A stretch of DNA of 7,788 nucleotides from Candidatus Poribacteria bacterium (GTDB lineage: Bacteria > Poribacteria > WGA-4E > WGA-3G): the NCBI GenBank assembly GCA_009845505.1, contig VXZL01000299.1:1-7788 (forward strand), given 5' to 3'. How positions within the stretch are numbered: the first letter of the stretch is position 1; each line of letters starts with the position of its first letter. Below the pieces are notes generated by a model. It did no database searches, was not told the DNA's origin, and was given only the letters and a program-made list of their open reading frames with translations. Shown here one piece after another: positions 1-6,884 of the stretch. The position numbers and the translations under genes were made by a program.

Positions 1-36
1 ATCCTGTCCAATCCTAAAATCCTATAAATCCTGATT
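1..36. repeat. Short imperfect ATCCT tandem repeat
   Basis: The pentamer ATCCT occurs four times, starting at 1, 11, 19 and 28, so the period is 8-10 bases with A/T-rich spacers. The run ends in CTGATTCAGACAA and a T run (44-50). It lies upstream of the first promoter and has no coding potential. It may be one copy of a dispersed intergenic repeat family, but only this copy is visible, so that is inference. Confidence 0.5.
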
Positions 37-69
37 CAGACAATTTTTTTCCCTTTCTTTGAAAAAATA

Positions 70-78
70 TGTTATAAT
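70..78 (+). promoter_or_regulatory. Extended -10 promoter for the LamG gene
   Basis: TGTTATAAT at 70-78 matches the extended -10 consensus (TG, one base, then a perfect TATAAT). No good -35 box lies 16-18 bases upstream; TTGAAA at 59-64 is only 8 bases away, too close to be its partner. An extended -10 can act without a strong -35. Transcription would begin near 85, leaving a leader of about 50 bases before the start at 137. Confidence 0.5.
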
Positions 79-123
79 ATTCACAAATCCCAAAGACCAA
101 AATTCAAAATTTCGCGTTTCCAT

Positions 124-129
124 AGGAGG
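124..129 (+). promoter_or_regulatory. Ribosome binding site fixing the LamG start
   Basis: A perfect AGGAGG stands seven bases before the ATG at 137. It decides in favour of that start over the in-frame ATG 78 bases upstream, which lies inside the promoter region and has no ribosome binding site. Confidence 0.85.
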
Positions 130-136
130 AATTGCA

Positions 137-889
137 ATGTCCAAAGTTATCTTTGTTTTGCCACTATGCCTACTCCTGGTTATTGCCAACCTTAGTATCG
201 CTAATGTTGCGGAAGACGGACTCGTCGCCTATTGGCCCTTTGATGAAGGTAAAGGTAAAGAAGCCATAGATGTCACCGGCAATGGGCACGATGGAGAGTT
301 CAACGATGATCCCAAATGGGTCGATGGAAAGTTCGAGGCTGGACTCGAATTTGACGGTGTGGATGACCATGTTATTGTGGAAGACGATCCTGCCTTCGCC
401 ATCGAGGAAAATATTACCCTCATGATGTGGTTCAGTCCAAACGAGGATCTCACCGGTCACCGCTTAATGAGTAAAAATAACTCCATCTTCGTCATCTTTG
501 ACTTCGGCGATGCAGCCAGTATAGACTTTCTCGTCAAACCGAACAATACCTTTGCGCAATCCACAACGACCGATTGGAAAGTCGGTGAATGGTATCACTT
601 TGCAGGAACATTCGATGGAAAGACGATGAAGGTTTATATTAACGGTGAACTCGAAGGTGAAGCTCCCAACGGTGTGCCAATTGCGCCTTCCGGCTTAGAA
701 CTCTGGATTGGTGGCGACGATCTCGGCAATGCCACTGACCACTTCCCCGGTAAAATTGATGAAGTACGACTTTATGAGAAAACCCTAAGTGAAGCCGATA
801 TTCAACAAGTTATGGAGACACCACAGGATGTAGAGGCACGCGGAAAACTCGCTACAGCATGGGGAAAACTAAAGTCAAGAATCAGATAA
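137..889 (+). CDS. Secreted LamG (concanavalin A-like) domain protein
   Basis: This 250-residue protein is predicted to be exported and to carry one LamG/laminin-G-like jelly-roll domain, a fold used for carbohydrate or protein binding; its ligand cannot be read from the sequence. Residues 1-25 form a signal peptide (Lys3, then the core VLPLCLLLVIA), with likely cleavage after an Ala at 22 or 25. The domain starts at LVAYWPFDEG (29-38), followed by GNGHDG (48-53), the strand GLEFDGVDDHV (69-79), the W-Y-H-F-A-G-T-F-D-G strand from Trp152, and the closing GKIDEVRLYEKTLSEADI (205-222). The last 14 residues, KLATAWGKLKSRIR, form a basic tail outside the domain. The start is set by AGGAGG at 124-129. 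Family assignment is firm, function is unknown, and export is inferred. Confidence 0.85.
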   Translation: MSKVIFVLPLCLLLVIANLSIANVAEDGLVAYWPFDEGKGKEAIDVTGNGHDGEFNDDPKWVDGKFEAGLEFDGVDDHVIVEDDPAFAIEENITLMMWFSPNEDLTGHRLMSKNNSIFVIFDFGDAASIDFLVKPNNTFAQSTTTDWKVGEWYHFAGTFDGKTMKVYINGELEGEAPNGVPIAPSGLELWIGGDDLGNATDHFPGKIDEVRLYEKTLSEADIQQVMETPQDVEARGKLATAWGKLKSRIR

Positions 890-916
890 CTGCAAAGTAG
901 GTTTATGGAGCTACAG

Positions 917-1495
917 ATGTCAACTCTTCCGGCACCGACTTATCTGACCCCCGAGGAATATCTCACTTGGGAACGTAAGCAGCCCTTTAAGAACGAATAC
1001 CACAACGGGCAGATAATCGCGATGTCTGGGGCAAGTCGTTGGCACAATCGTATCACAGTAGATACAACAGTTCAACTTAGCAATCAATTGATGGAGAGCG
1101 AGTGTGAAGTCTTCGCTGGTGAGATGCGCGTGCGGACTAGCCCGGAGGTCTCTTATTTCTACCCAGATGTTATCGTTGTCTGTGGTGAACCCCGTTTTGA
1201 GGATGACACCTTTGATACACTTCTCAATCCGATTCTTGTTGCAGAAGTGCTGTCTCCGTCAACCGCAGCGTTTGACCGTGGCGAAAAATTTGAACATTAT
1301 AAACAAATTGCCTCTTTAGAGGAATACGTCCTTATTTCACAGGACAGGGTGCGCGTTGAACACTACCATCGTCAAGGGACGCAGTGGATCCACAATACCT
1401 TTCAGAGCCTTGAAGATATGTTACGCCTCGTTTCAATTGAATGTGAAGTCCCCTTGCACGCTATCTACAGACGCGTTATGCGCAATGCCTCGTAA
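917..1495 (+). CDS. Uma2 family (DUF820) PD-(D/E)XK nuclease-like protein
   Basis: The protein has 192 residues, typical of Uma2/DUF820. The family has a restriction-endonuclease-like fold; most members are uncharacterised and occur in many copies in Cyanobacteria and some symbionts. Family marks visible are the N-terminal TPEEYL (11-16), EYHNGQIIAMSGAS (27-40) with the following WHN, the strand YPDVIVV with the putative catalytic Asp84, AEVLSPST with Glu110, the RGEKFEHYKQ helix (121-130) and LEEYVLIS. The expected acidic residues are present, so the nuclease site looks intact. An upstream in-frame ATG at 905 exists, but GGAG at 907-910 sits six bases before ATG 917, so I prefer 917. The gene begins 27 bases after the LamG gene and could be cotranscribed with it. 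DNA substrate and biological role are unknown. Confidence 0.85.
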   Translation: MSTLPAPTYLTPEEYLTWERKQPFKNEYHNGQIIAMSGASRWHNRITVDTTVQLSNQLMESECEVFAGEMRVRTSPEVSYFYPDVIVVCGEPRFEDDTFDTLLNPILVAEVLSPSTAAFDRGEKFEHYKQIASLEEYVLISQDRVRVEHYHRQGTQWIHNTFQSLEDMLRLVSIECEVPLHAIYRRVMRNAS

Positions 1496-1537
1496 AGTCG
1501 TCAGCACACCGTCGTGTCTTAATTAGAAAGGATTTAT

Positions 1538-3160
1538 GTGAAAAATCAACCGAAACGCCCCGTCGTTCTCATTATCCGAGACGGCTGGGGCCACAACCCG
1601 TACCCTGAATGGAATCGGGTAAACGCCGTTCATCTCGCAAAGACTCCTGTAGATGACTGGCTTCGACAGAACTATCCTTATGTCCAGATCCATACCTCCG
1701 GCGCGGATGTCGGTTTACCGCCTGGTGTCATCGGCAACAGCGAAGTCGGACACCAAAACATCGGGGCAGGACGCATCGTGAACCAAGAGCTCCTCCGCAT
1801 CAGCACCATGATCCGATCCGGCGAGTTTGCTCAGAACGAAGTCCTCTTAGATACGATTGCTCATGTCAAGAAACATGGAACACACCTCCATCTTATGGGA
1901 CTGGCAAGCGACGCGGGTGTCCACAGTTCACTTGAGCATCTCTACGGACTCCTCGCACTCGCTAAAGCAAATGGACTCAAATCCGATCAAGTCTTGATTC
2001 ACAATTTCAGCGATGGCCGCGACTGCCAGCCCGACCTCGGTATCCAATTCTGCGAGCAAATTGAAGCGAAGTTGAAAGAAATCGGTATCGGACAGATAGC
2101 CTCCGTTATTGGTCGTTATTATGCGATGGATCGGGACGACCGCTGGGAACGCGTCGAAGTGGCGTACCGTCTTTTAACGGAAGGCAGCGACAACCGCGTT
2201 AACGCTTCCGCAGATGCCTACCGTGATTATTATGAAAACCCGGACGATACCAACCGCAAAGGAGATGAGTTTGTGCGTCCATCTGTTGTCGTCGGAAATG
2301 ACGGCGAACCGCTTCCCCGTATCACTGACGGAGATGCCGTTGTTTTCTATAACTTCCGGGGAGATCGCCCGCGAGAACTCACAAAAGCCTTTTGTCTCAA
2401 TGAATTTCCGTTTCAGGCAGAAGGAAAAGATGGGGTCGTGCGAGAAATGGGTTTTAAACGGAATTGCAAACTTGACGTTAAATTTGTCACAATGACCGAG
2501 TATGAGCAAGGAATGCCTGTTGAAGCGGCTGTCAAGAAACCGCCCAAAATGCAGAATACGCTCGGTGCTTATGTCAGCCAGGCAGGCTTAACACAATTTC
2601 GATGCGCAGAGACCGAAAAATTTCCACACGTGACCTTCTTTTTTAGCGACTACCGCGATGAACCCTACGAAGGCGAAGATCGACAAATTATCGCCTCTCC
2701 ACGCGACGTGACCACCTACGACCAGAAGCCGGAGATGTCCGCCCCCGGTGTGACGGGGGAGATGTTGCGTCGAATCAACTCCGACAAGTATGACCTGATA
2801 GTACTCAACTACGCCAACGGCGATATGGTGGGACACACGGGCTCGCTTCCCGCCGCTATTAAAGCAGTTGAGGCGGTTGATATAGGGGTCGGAAAAATTG
2901 TTGACGCTGTGCTTAGAAAAGACGGTGCACTCATTGTTACCGCTGACCATGGGAACTGTGAACAGATGATCGATCCCGAAACGGGTGGTATCCACACCGC
3001 ACATACGACTTACGACGTGGATATCATCCTTGTCGACAACGAACGCAAGGGTCAAGAACTCCGTACCGGTGGACGACTTGCTGACATTGCGCCAACAGTA
3101 CTCCACCTGCTCGGTTTAGCACAACCGGTTGAGATGACCGGTGAATCGTTAGCTTCTTAA
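1538..3160 (+). CDS. gpmI: 2,3-bisphosphoglycerate-independent phosphoglycerate mutase
   Basis: This cytosolic glycolytic enzyme interconverts 3- and 2-phosphoglycerate through a phosphoserine intermediate at a two-metal (usually Mn) site of the alkaline phosphatase superfamily. All catalytic marks are present: Asp15 in IIRDGWG, nucleophile Ser68 in GNSEVGH, SDGRD and GRYYAMDRDDRW in the transferase domain, NFRGDRPRE, and in the phosphatase domain Asp429 and His433 (GDMVGHTG), Asp470 and His471 (TADHGN) and His489 (HTAHT). These map onto the known ligand set of Bacillus iPGM. At 540 residues it is about 25-30 longer than the usual 510-515, with the extra length between Ser68 and Asp429. The start is GTG, preceded by AGAAAGGA with five bases of spacing; the overlapping ATG at 1536 runs straight into TGA. 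Identification is very secure. Confidence 0.97.
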   Translation: MKNQPKRPVVLIIRDGWGHNPYPEWNRVNAVHLAKTPVDDWLRQNYPYVQIHTSGADVGLPPGVIGNSEVGHQNIGAGRIVNQELLRISTMIRSGEFAQNEVLLDTIAHVKKHGTHLHLMGLASDAGVHSSLEHLYGLLALAKANGLKSDQVLIHNFSDGRDCQPDLGIQFCEQIEAKLKEIGIGQIASVIGRYYAMDRDDRWERVEVAYRLLTEGSDNRVNASADAYRDYYENPDDTNRKGDEFVRPSVVVGNDGEPLPRITDGDAVVFYNFRGDRPRELTKAFCLNEFPFQAEGKDGVVREMGFKRNCKLDVKFVTMTEYEQGMPVEAAVKKPPKMQNTLGAYVSQAGLTQFRCAETEKFPHVTFFFSDYRDEPYEGEDRQIIASPRDVTTYDQKPEMSAPGVTGEMLRRINSDKYDLIVLNYANGDMVGHTGSLPAAIKAVEAVDIGVGKIVDAVLRKDGALIVTADHGNCEQMIDPETGGIHTAHTTYDVDIILVDNERKGQELRTGGRLADIAPTVLHLLGLAQPVEMTGESLAS

Positions 3161-3208
3161 TAGGATTCGTGAAACGATTTTGACATGAAAAGTAAGGTCT
3201 TTTAAAAG

Positions 3209-3517
3209 ATGGATGACTATCAACAACATCCCGCTGCAACAGAAGCACATTTGACAGCTGAAGAAGATGCGGAATCCGATGCAAGAAAGACGCGGTGGGT
3301 TTTTATCGGTATCTTTGGCAATATTCTCGGCGTTCTTATCGCTTCTATCTATGAACCAACACCCCCTGCCTCACGGCTCCTTGGAAGATCACCAGAATAC
3401 GCAGCTTTGTATACAGACAGTTACAAGGCAAAAAGTCGAAGCATTCAAGTGCGCCATTCCGTAATTGGTATCGCACTCGTTTTCGCTTTAGCTTTCGTAT
3501 GGTCGGTCCTTGGTTAG
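3209..3517 (+). CDS. Hypothetical small two-helix membrane protein
   Basis: I do not recognise a family for this 102-residue protein. It has a hydrophilic, acidic N-terminus (1-25), a basic RKTR patch, a first membrane helix at about 30-48 (WVFIGIFGNILGVLIAS), a 34-residue loop with a Pro pair and several Arg/Lys (50-83), and a second helix at 84-101 that ends the protein. Both termini would be on the same side of the membrane. The gene lies between gpmI (48 bases upstream) and prs and may be transcribed with gpmI. The ribosome binding site is weak (TAAGG at 3193-3197, 11 bases before the ATG). The two clean hydrophobic helices make a real gene likely, but nothing supports a function. Confidence 0.65.
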   Translation: MDDYQQHPAATEAHLTAEEDAESDARKTRWVFIGIFGNILGVLIASIYEPTPPASRLLGRSPEYAALYTDSYKAKSRSIQVRHSVIGIALVFALAFVWSVLG

Positions 3518-3622
3518 TGACAGCGTACAACACGATAAACGTATAAGATTTATAGTTTCCCATTTCAGCAAAGTAGGCAGTTTATGATGAACAAGATTCA
3601 CTCAGTATAAGGAGGCTTTGGC

Positions 3623-4618
3623 ATGTCCACCCCGATCGATCAGCAAGTTAGAAGGGATTTCAGGCTATTCGCCGGGAGCGCGAATCCGGCGTTGGCGAAA
3701 GAAATCGCTGCGATCTTAGGCGTTGAACTCGGTAAAATTACAATCGGTCCATTTCCTAACGATGAAACTCGGATTCAGATTGAAGAAAGTATCCGCGGTA
3801 CTGATATCTACATCGTCCAGCCAACAAGTCAACCTGCCAACGAAAACCTGATGGAACTGCTAATCACGATTGACGCGATGAAACGTGCATCAGCGCGGCA
3901 GATCACCGCTATTATTCCGTATTTTGGGTATTCCCGTCAAGATCATAAGACAACAGGTCGCGAACCGATTAGCGCGAAGCTTGTAGCCAATCTCCTGACT
4001 ACGGCTGGTGCAAGTCGCGTCATGGCTATCGATCTACACGTGCCACAGATACAGGGTTTCTTCGATATCCCTATGGATCACTTGACCGCCCTAACGACTT
4101 TGACAAATTACTTCCGCGAGAAGCAGGTCGAAAATGGCGTAATCGTTGCGCCCGATGCAGGCCGCGCCAAGTTAGCAGAGAAATACGCTGATATTTTGGG
4201 ACTTCCGTTGGCCATTATGCATAAGCGGCGAACCGGTGTTGATGGACAGAGTATTAAATTCGTCGAACTTGTTGGAGACGTCAGGGGTAAGACCCCTATT
4301 ATCACTGACGATGAAATACAGACTGGCGGTACAATCCGACAACAAGCCATAGCGTTAGCGGAGGCTGGAGCAGAACCTGCTTACGTGAGTATCGCACACC
4401 CTATATTAGTGGGTCCAGCGTTGGAACGGCTCAGCCATCCAGCAATTCGCGAGGTGGTCACCACGAATACGATTCCTGTCCCTGCTGAAAAGCAGCTGGA
4501 TGGGAAAGTAAAAGTCCTTTCTATTGCACCGCTACTCTCTGAAGCCATCCTGAGAGTCCATCAGCACCGATCGGTCAGCCAAGTTTTCTTGGATCAGCAC
4601 CTCAATTTCCCAGTGTAA
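3623..4618 (+). CDS. prs: Ribose-phosphate pyrophosphokinase (PRPP synthetase)
   Basis: The enzyme makes 5-phosphoribosyl 1-pyrophosphate from ribose 5-phosphate and ATP, the precursor for purines, pyrimidines, NAD, His and Trp. Its 331 residues compare with about 315 in typical class I enzymes. Visible family signatures are FPNDETRIQIEESIRGTD (the flexible ATP-loop region), QPTSQPANENLMELL, PYFGYSRQD, the catalytic-metal segment DLHVPQIQGFFDIP from Asp137 with His139, APDAGRAKLAEKYA, MHKRR, and the ribose-5-phosphate/PRPP loop DDEIQTGGT at 229-237. All expected catalytic elements are intact. TAAGGAGG ends seven bases before the ATG and fixes the start. The 105-base gap upstream suggests it may have its own promoter; I see no convincing one. 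Identification is secure. Confidence 0.96.
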   Translation: MSTPIDQQVRRDFRLFAGSANPALAKEIAAILGVELGKITIGPFPNDETRIQIEESIRGTDIYIVQPTSQPANENLMELLITIDAMKRASARQITAIIPYFGYSRQDHKTTGREPISAKLVANLLTTAGASRVMAIDLHVPQIQGFFDIPMDHLTALTTLTNYFREKQVENGVIVAPDAGRAKLAEKYADILGLPLAIMHKRRTGVDGQSIKFVELVGDVRGKTPIITDDEIQTGGTIRQQAIALAEAGAEPAYVSIAHPILVGPALERLSHPAIREVVTTNTIPVPAEKQLDGKVKVLSIAPLLSEAILRVHQHRSVSQVFLDQHLNFPV

Positions 4619-4652
4619 CCTATGGGAAAGTTGCTTATAGCGATAAAAACTG

Positions 4653-5744
4653 ATGATCCCGATACTCTACCTCAGCCATTGCGGTTCAAGCATCGGTGGA
4701 GGTGAAAAGCAACTTGCATATCTCGTCACAAACATTGATCGGTCACACTATCATCCGCTGGTCGTTTGCCCTGACGATGGCGTTTTTGCAGAACACTTGA
4801 GGGCTGCTGATATTCCAACAGTGATTCTCAATCTCCCGCCGTGGCGAAAAGCGAAATCGTTGATAGTGCGGTATAGTGCGGCGAAAAAATTAGCCGCACT
4901 CGCCAAGACTCACAACGCGAAACTCATCCACACCTCCGATTCGTGGTTCAATCCGTACCTATGGTGTCTTAGCAAGCAGTTGAAAATCCCCGTCATTTCA
5001 CATGTTCGGACGCTGCTCACCCCCTCCCAAGTGCGAAAATACAAGTTTGATCAGATGGACAAAATCATCGCTATTTCACAGGAAAACACAATCCCGCTGG
5101 TTCAAGCAGGGATCGATCCTGAAAAGATTGCGGTGATACTGAATTGCGTTGATTTATCGGCTTTTCAACCTACTTCTGTAAAAGTAAATTCGGAGGAATA
5201 TGTCGTCGGCATCGTAGGCAGGATTGAACCCTTCAAACGCCAGAAATCGTTCGTTGAAATAGCAGCGAAGGTCGCTGCGCAAGCCGACAAAGTTCGATTC
5301 CACATCGTCGGCGCAGCACTCGACACACCAACACACCGCGCCTATAATCGCGAAGTCCACCAACTGGTAGCCAAATATCAGTTGCAGGGGACTGTCCACT
5401 TCACGGGGCACCGCACCGATATGCCCAAGGCGATGCAAGAATTGGATCTACTCGTAACGCTTTCAGCAGGGAGCGTTATTGCAGAGGCGATGGCGGCTGG
5501 CAAACCCGTCATCGGCACCCCGATTGGCAGTACAACTGAAATGATTGTTCACAATGTAACGGGATACATCATGCCAGCAGAATCTACAGCGGATATTGCA
5601 AACAAGATTATCGAACTCGCTAAAGACCGGAAGCAAAGCGTATCTATGGGACAGCGGGCAAGAAAACATGCCGAAGAGACTTTCGGGGTTGAAACACACG
5701 TCCAAAAGGTACAGGACATTTATCAGAAACTGTTAAAGGGTTGA
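4653..5744 (+). CDS. Glycosyltransferase, GT-B fold, GT4-like
   Basis: The 363-residue protein has the two-domain plan of GT4 (RfaB/WaaG-like) glycosyltransferases, which transfer a sugar from a nucleotide-sugar donor to glycans, lipids or small molecules. The N-terminal acceptor domain opens with a beta strand and the GGGEKQL loop (15-21), where these enzymes have a glycine-rich turn. The C-terminal donor domain starts near GIVGRIEPFKRQ (from 186) and continues with VHFTGHRTDMP, then AGSVIAEAMAAGKPVIGT, where Glu278 is the conserved second Glu of the EX7E motif. The first Glu position holds Leu270, an unusual substitution that may alter donor binding. No strong ribosome binding site precedes the ATG; the N-terminus matches the family start, so I keep it. 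The gene begins 34 bases after prs and ends in TGA. Donor and acceptor are unknown. Confidence 0.88.
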   Translation: MIPILYLSHCGSSIGGGEKQLAYLVTNIDRSHYHPLVVCPDDGVFAEHLRAADIPTVILNLPPWRKAKSLIVRYSAAKKLAALAKTHNAKLIHTSDSWFNPYLWCLSKQLKIPVISHVRTLLTPSQVRKYKFDQMDKIIAISQENTIPLVQAGIDPEKIAVILNCVDLSAFQPTSVKVNSEEYVVGIVGRIEPFKRQKSFVEIAAKVAAQADKVRFHIVGAALDTPTHRAYNREVHQLVAKYQLQGTVHFTGHRTDMPKAMQELDLLVTLSAGSVIAEAMAAGKPVIGTPIGSTTEMIVHNVTGYIMPAESTADIANKIIELAKDRKQSVSMGQRARKHAEETFGVETHVQKVQDIYQKLLKG

Positions 5745-5770
5745 AATTTTTAACGGATTTGACGTATAAT
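5741..5770 (+). promoter_or_regulatory. Sigma70-type promoter of the PhyH-like gene
   Basis: TTGAAA (5741-5746) and TATAAT (5765-5770) are separated by 18 bases, close to consensus. The -35 box overlaps the stop codon of the preceding glycosyltransferase gene. Transcription would start near 5777, leaving a leader of about 30 bases with AAGAGGAG before the start at 5808. This suggests the dioxygenase can be expressed independently of the upstream genes. Confidence 0.65.
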
Positions 5771-5807
5771 AGCAGTATCATTTCGCTAAGAGGAGTGTAA
5801 TGAAACA

Positions 5808-6668
5808 ATGCTCACGCAAGAACAACGTGATTTTTACGACGAAAACGGCTATCTGGGTGTTGAGGCGGTGCTAACTGCAGAAGAGGTTGCGGACCTTCAG
5901 CGAGTGACTGGTGAATTCGTCGAAAAATCGAGAGAGGTCACCGAACATACCGATATTTTCGATTTGGAACCAGGACATACTCCCGCTAATCCACGTGTAC
6001 GACGTATCAAAAATCCGGGACTCCATCACGTCGTTTACGATTATGCTCTACGGCACCCGAGGATTCTGGATATTGTGGAACAACTTATCGGACCCGGCGT
6101 GCGGTATAACGGGCATAAGTTGAATATGAAATACCCGGAGTTCGGAAGTCCGGTTGAATGGCATCAGGATTGGGCATTTTATCCGCATACCAACGACGAC
6201 CTGCTCGCAGTGGGTGTCGTTATTGATGATATGACCGTGGAGAACGGGGCATTGATGATACTCCCCGGCTCCCACAAGGGACCGACTTTGGACCATCACC
6301 AGGATGGTGCCTTTATTGGGGCGGTTACTGACCCCGATTTCACACCAGAGGGTGCTGTTCCCGTCGAGGTGAAGGCAGGTGGCATCACGATCCATCATGT
6401 TCGGGCGTTGCACGGCTCCGCTCCAAACACCTCAGACAAACCGCGCCGTTTAATGCTTGCTCAGTACTGTGCTGTAGATGCGTGGCCCCTGAAGGGTATT
6501 CCAGATTGGGAGACTTTCAACGGTTTTATTGTTCGTGGCGAACCGACGAATGAACCCCGCATGGTAGCTGCGCCAGTGCGTATGCCGGAACCCTACGCTG
6601 AACTAAAAGGCTCAATCTACGAAGTGCAATCTCTGCTTGATAATCCGCTCTATGCGAAGCATCAATAG
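5808..6668 (+). CDS. Phytanoyl-CoA dioxygenase (PhyH) family protein
   Basis: This 286-residue protein is a non-heme Fe(II)/2-oxoglutarate-dependent oxygenase of the PhyH family, whose members hydroxylate or halogenate small molecules; the substrate is not predictable from sequence. The facial triad is visible: His119 and Asp121 in EWHQDWAFYPH, and His202 in RALHGSAPNTS. Arg213 or Arg214 in KPRRLM is in place to bind the 2-oxoglutarate carboxylate. The N-terminus (TQEQRDFYDENGYLGVEAVLT) is the standard PhyH opening. Metal and cosubstrate residues are complete, so activity is expected. AGGAG at 5791-5795 precedes the ATG by 12 bases; a nearer ATG at 5800 is out of frame and leads only to a short peptide. 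The gene has its own promoter and a hairpin after its stop. Confidence 0.9.
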   Translation: MLTQEQRDFYDENGYLGVEAVLTAEEVADLQRVTGEFVEKSREVTEHTDIFDLEPGHTPANPRVRRIKNPGLHHVVYDYALRHPRILDIVEQLIGPGVRYNGHKLNMKYPEFGSPVEWHQDWAFYPHTNDDLLAVGVVIDDMTVENGALMILPGSHKGPTLDHHQDGAFIGAVTDPDFTPEGAVPVEVKAGGITIHHVRALHGSAPNTSDKPRRLMLAQYCAVDAWPLKGIPDWETFNGFIVRGEPTNEPRMVAAPVRMPEPYAELKGSIYEVQSLLDNPLYAKHQ

Positions 6669-6702
6669 GGTATAGTAGATTTTAGAATTACTTGGACATC
6701 GG

Positions 6703-6743
6703 ACCCGGCACGGTTAGGAAACCGTGCCTACCGGGGGTGTTTT
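6703..6743 (+). terminator. Hairpin with T run after the PhyH gene
   Basis: GGCACGGTT (6707-6715) pairs perfectly with AACCGTGCC (6720-6728) around an AGGA loop, a 9-bp stem. ACCC before it and GGGT after it could add pairs across a bulge. A short GTTTTA run follows on the + strand, fitting a rho-independent terminator 35 bases after the dioxygenase stop. The palindrome could equally be a dispersed REP-like element, which one copy cannot decide. Confidence 0.6.
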
Positions 6744-6794
6744 ATGCTAAGGGACAGTAATTTAGAGATCGGACAATTTCTGGGCAAAATAGAA

Positions 6795-6820
6795 AGTGCG
6801 AGGCACAGAGACCTCGCACT
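6795..6820 (-). terminator. Rho-independent terminator of the downstream selenoprotein gene
   Basis: Read on the minus strand, AGTGCGAGG and CCTCGCACT form a perfect 9-bp stem with an 8-base loop, followed directly by TTCTATTTT. It lies about 65 bases after the TAG stop at 6885. The T run is on the minus-strand side only, which gives the direction. Confidence 0.75.
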
Positions 6821-6884
6821 AACATATAGATATGGTTCTTGAGATAAAATAAAGGTCGAGCAATCCTGCCCTGCTCATTAAGAG

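Noticed and set aside
59..136. An N-terminal extension of the LamG protein from an upstream in-frame start
   Set aside because: It would place the start within the promoter and bury the signal peptide; AGGAGG supports 137 instead.
2174..3106. Minus-strand open frames inside gpmI
   Set aside because: gpmI is complete and recognisable on the + strand across the same bases; the reverse frames show no motifs.
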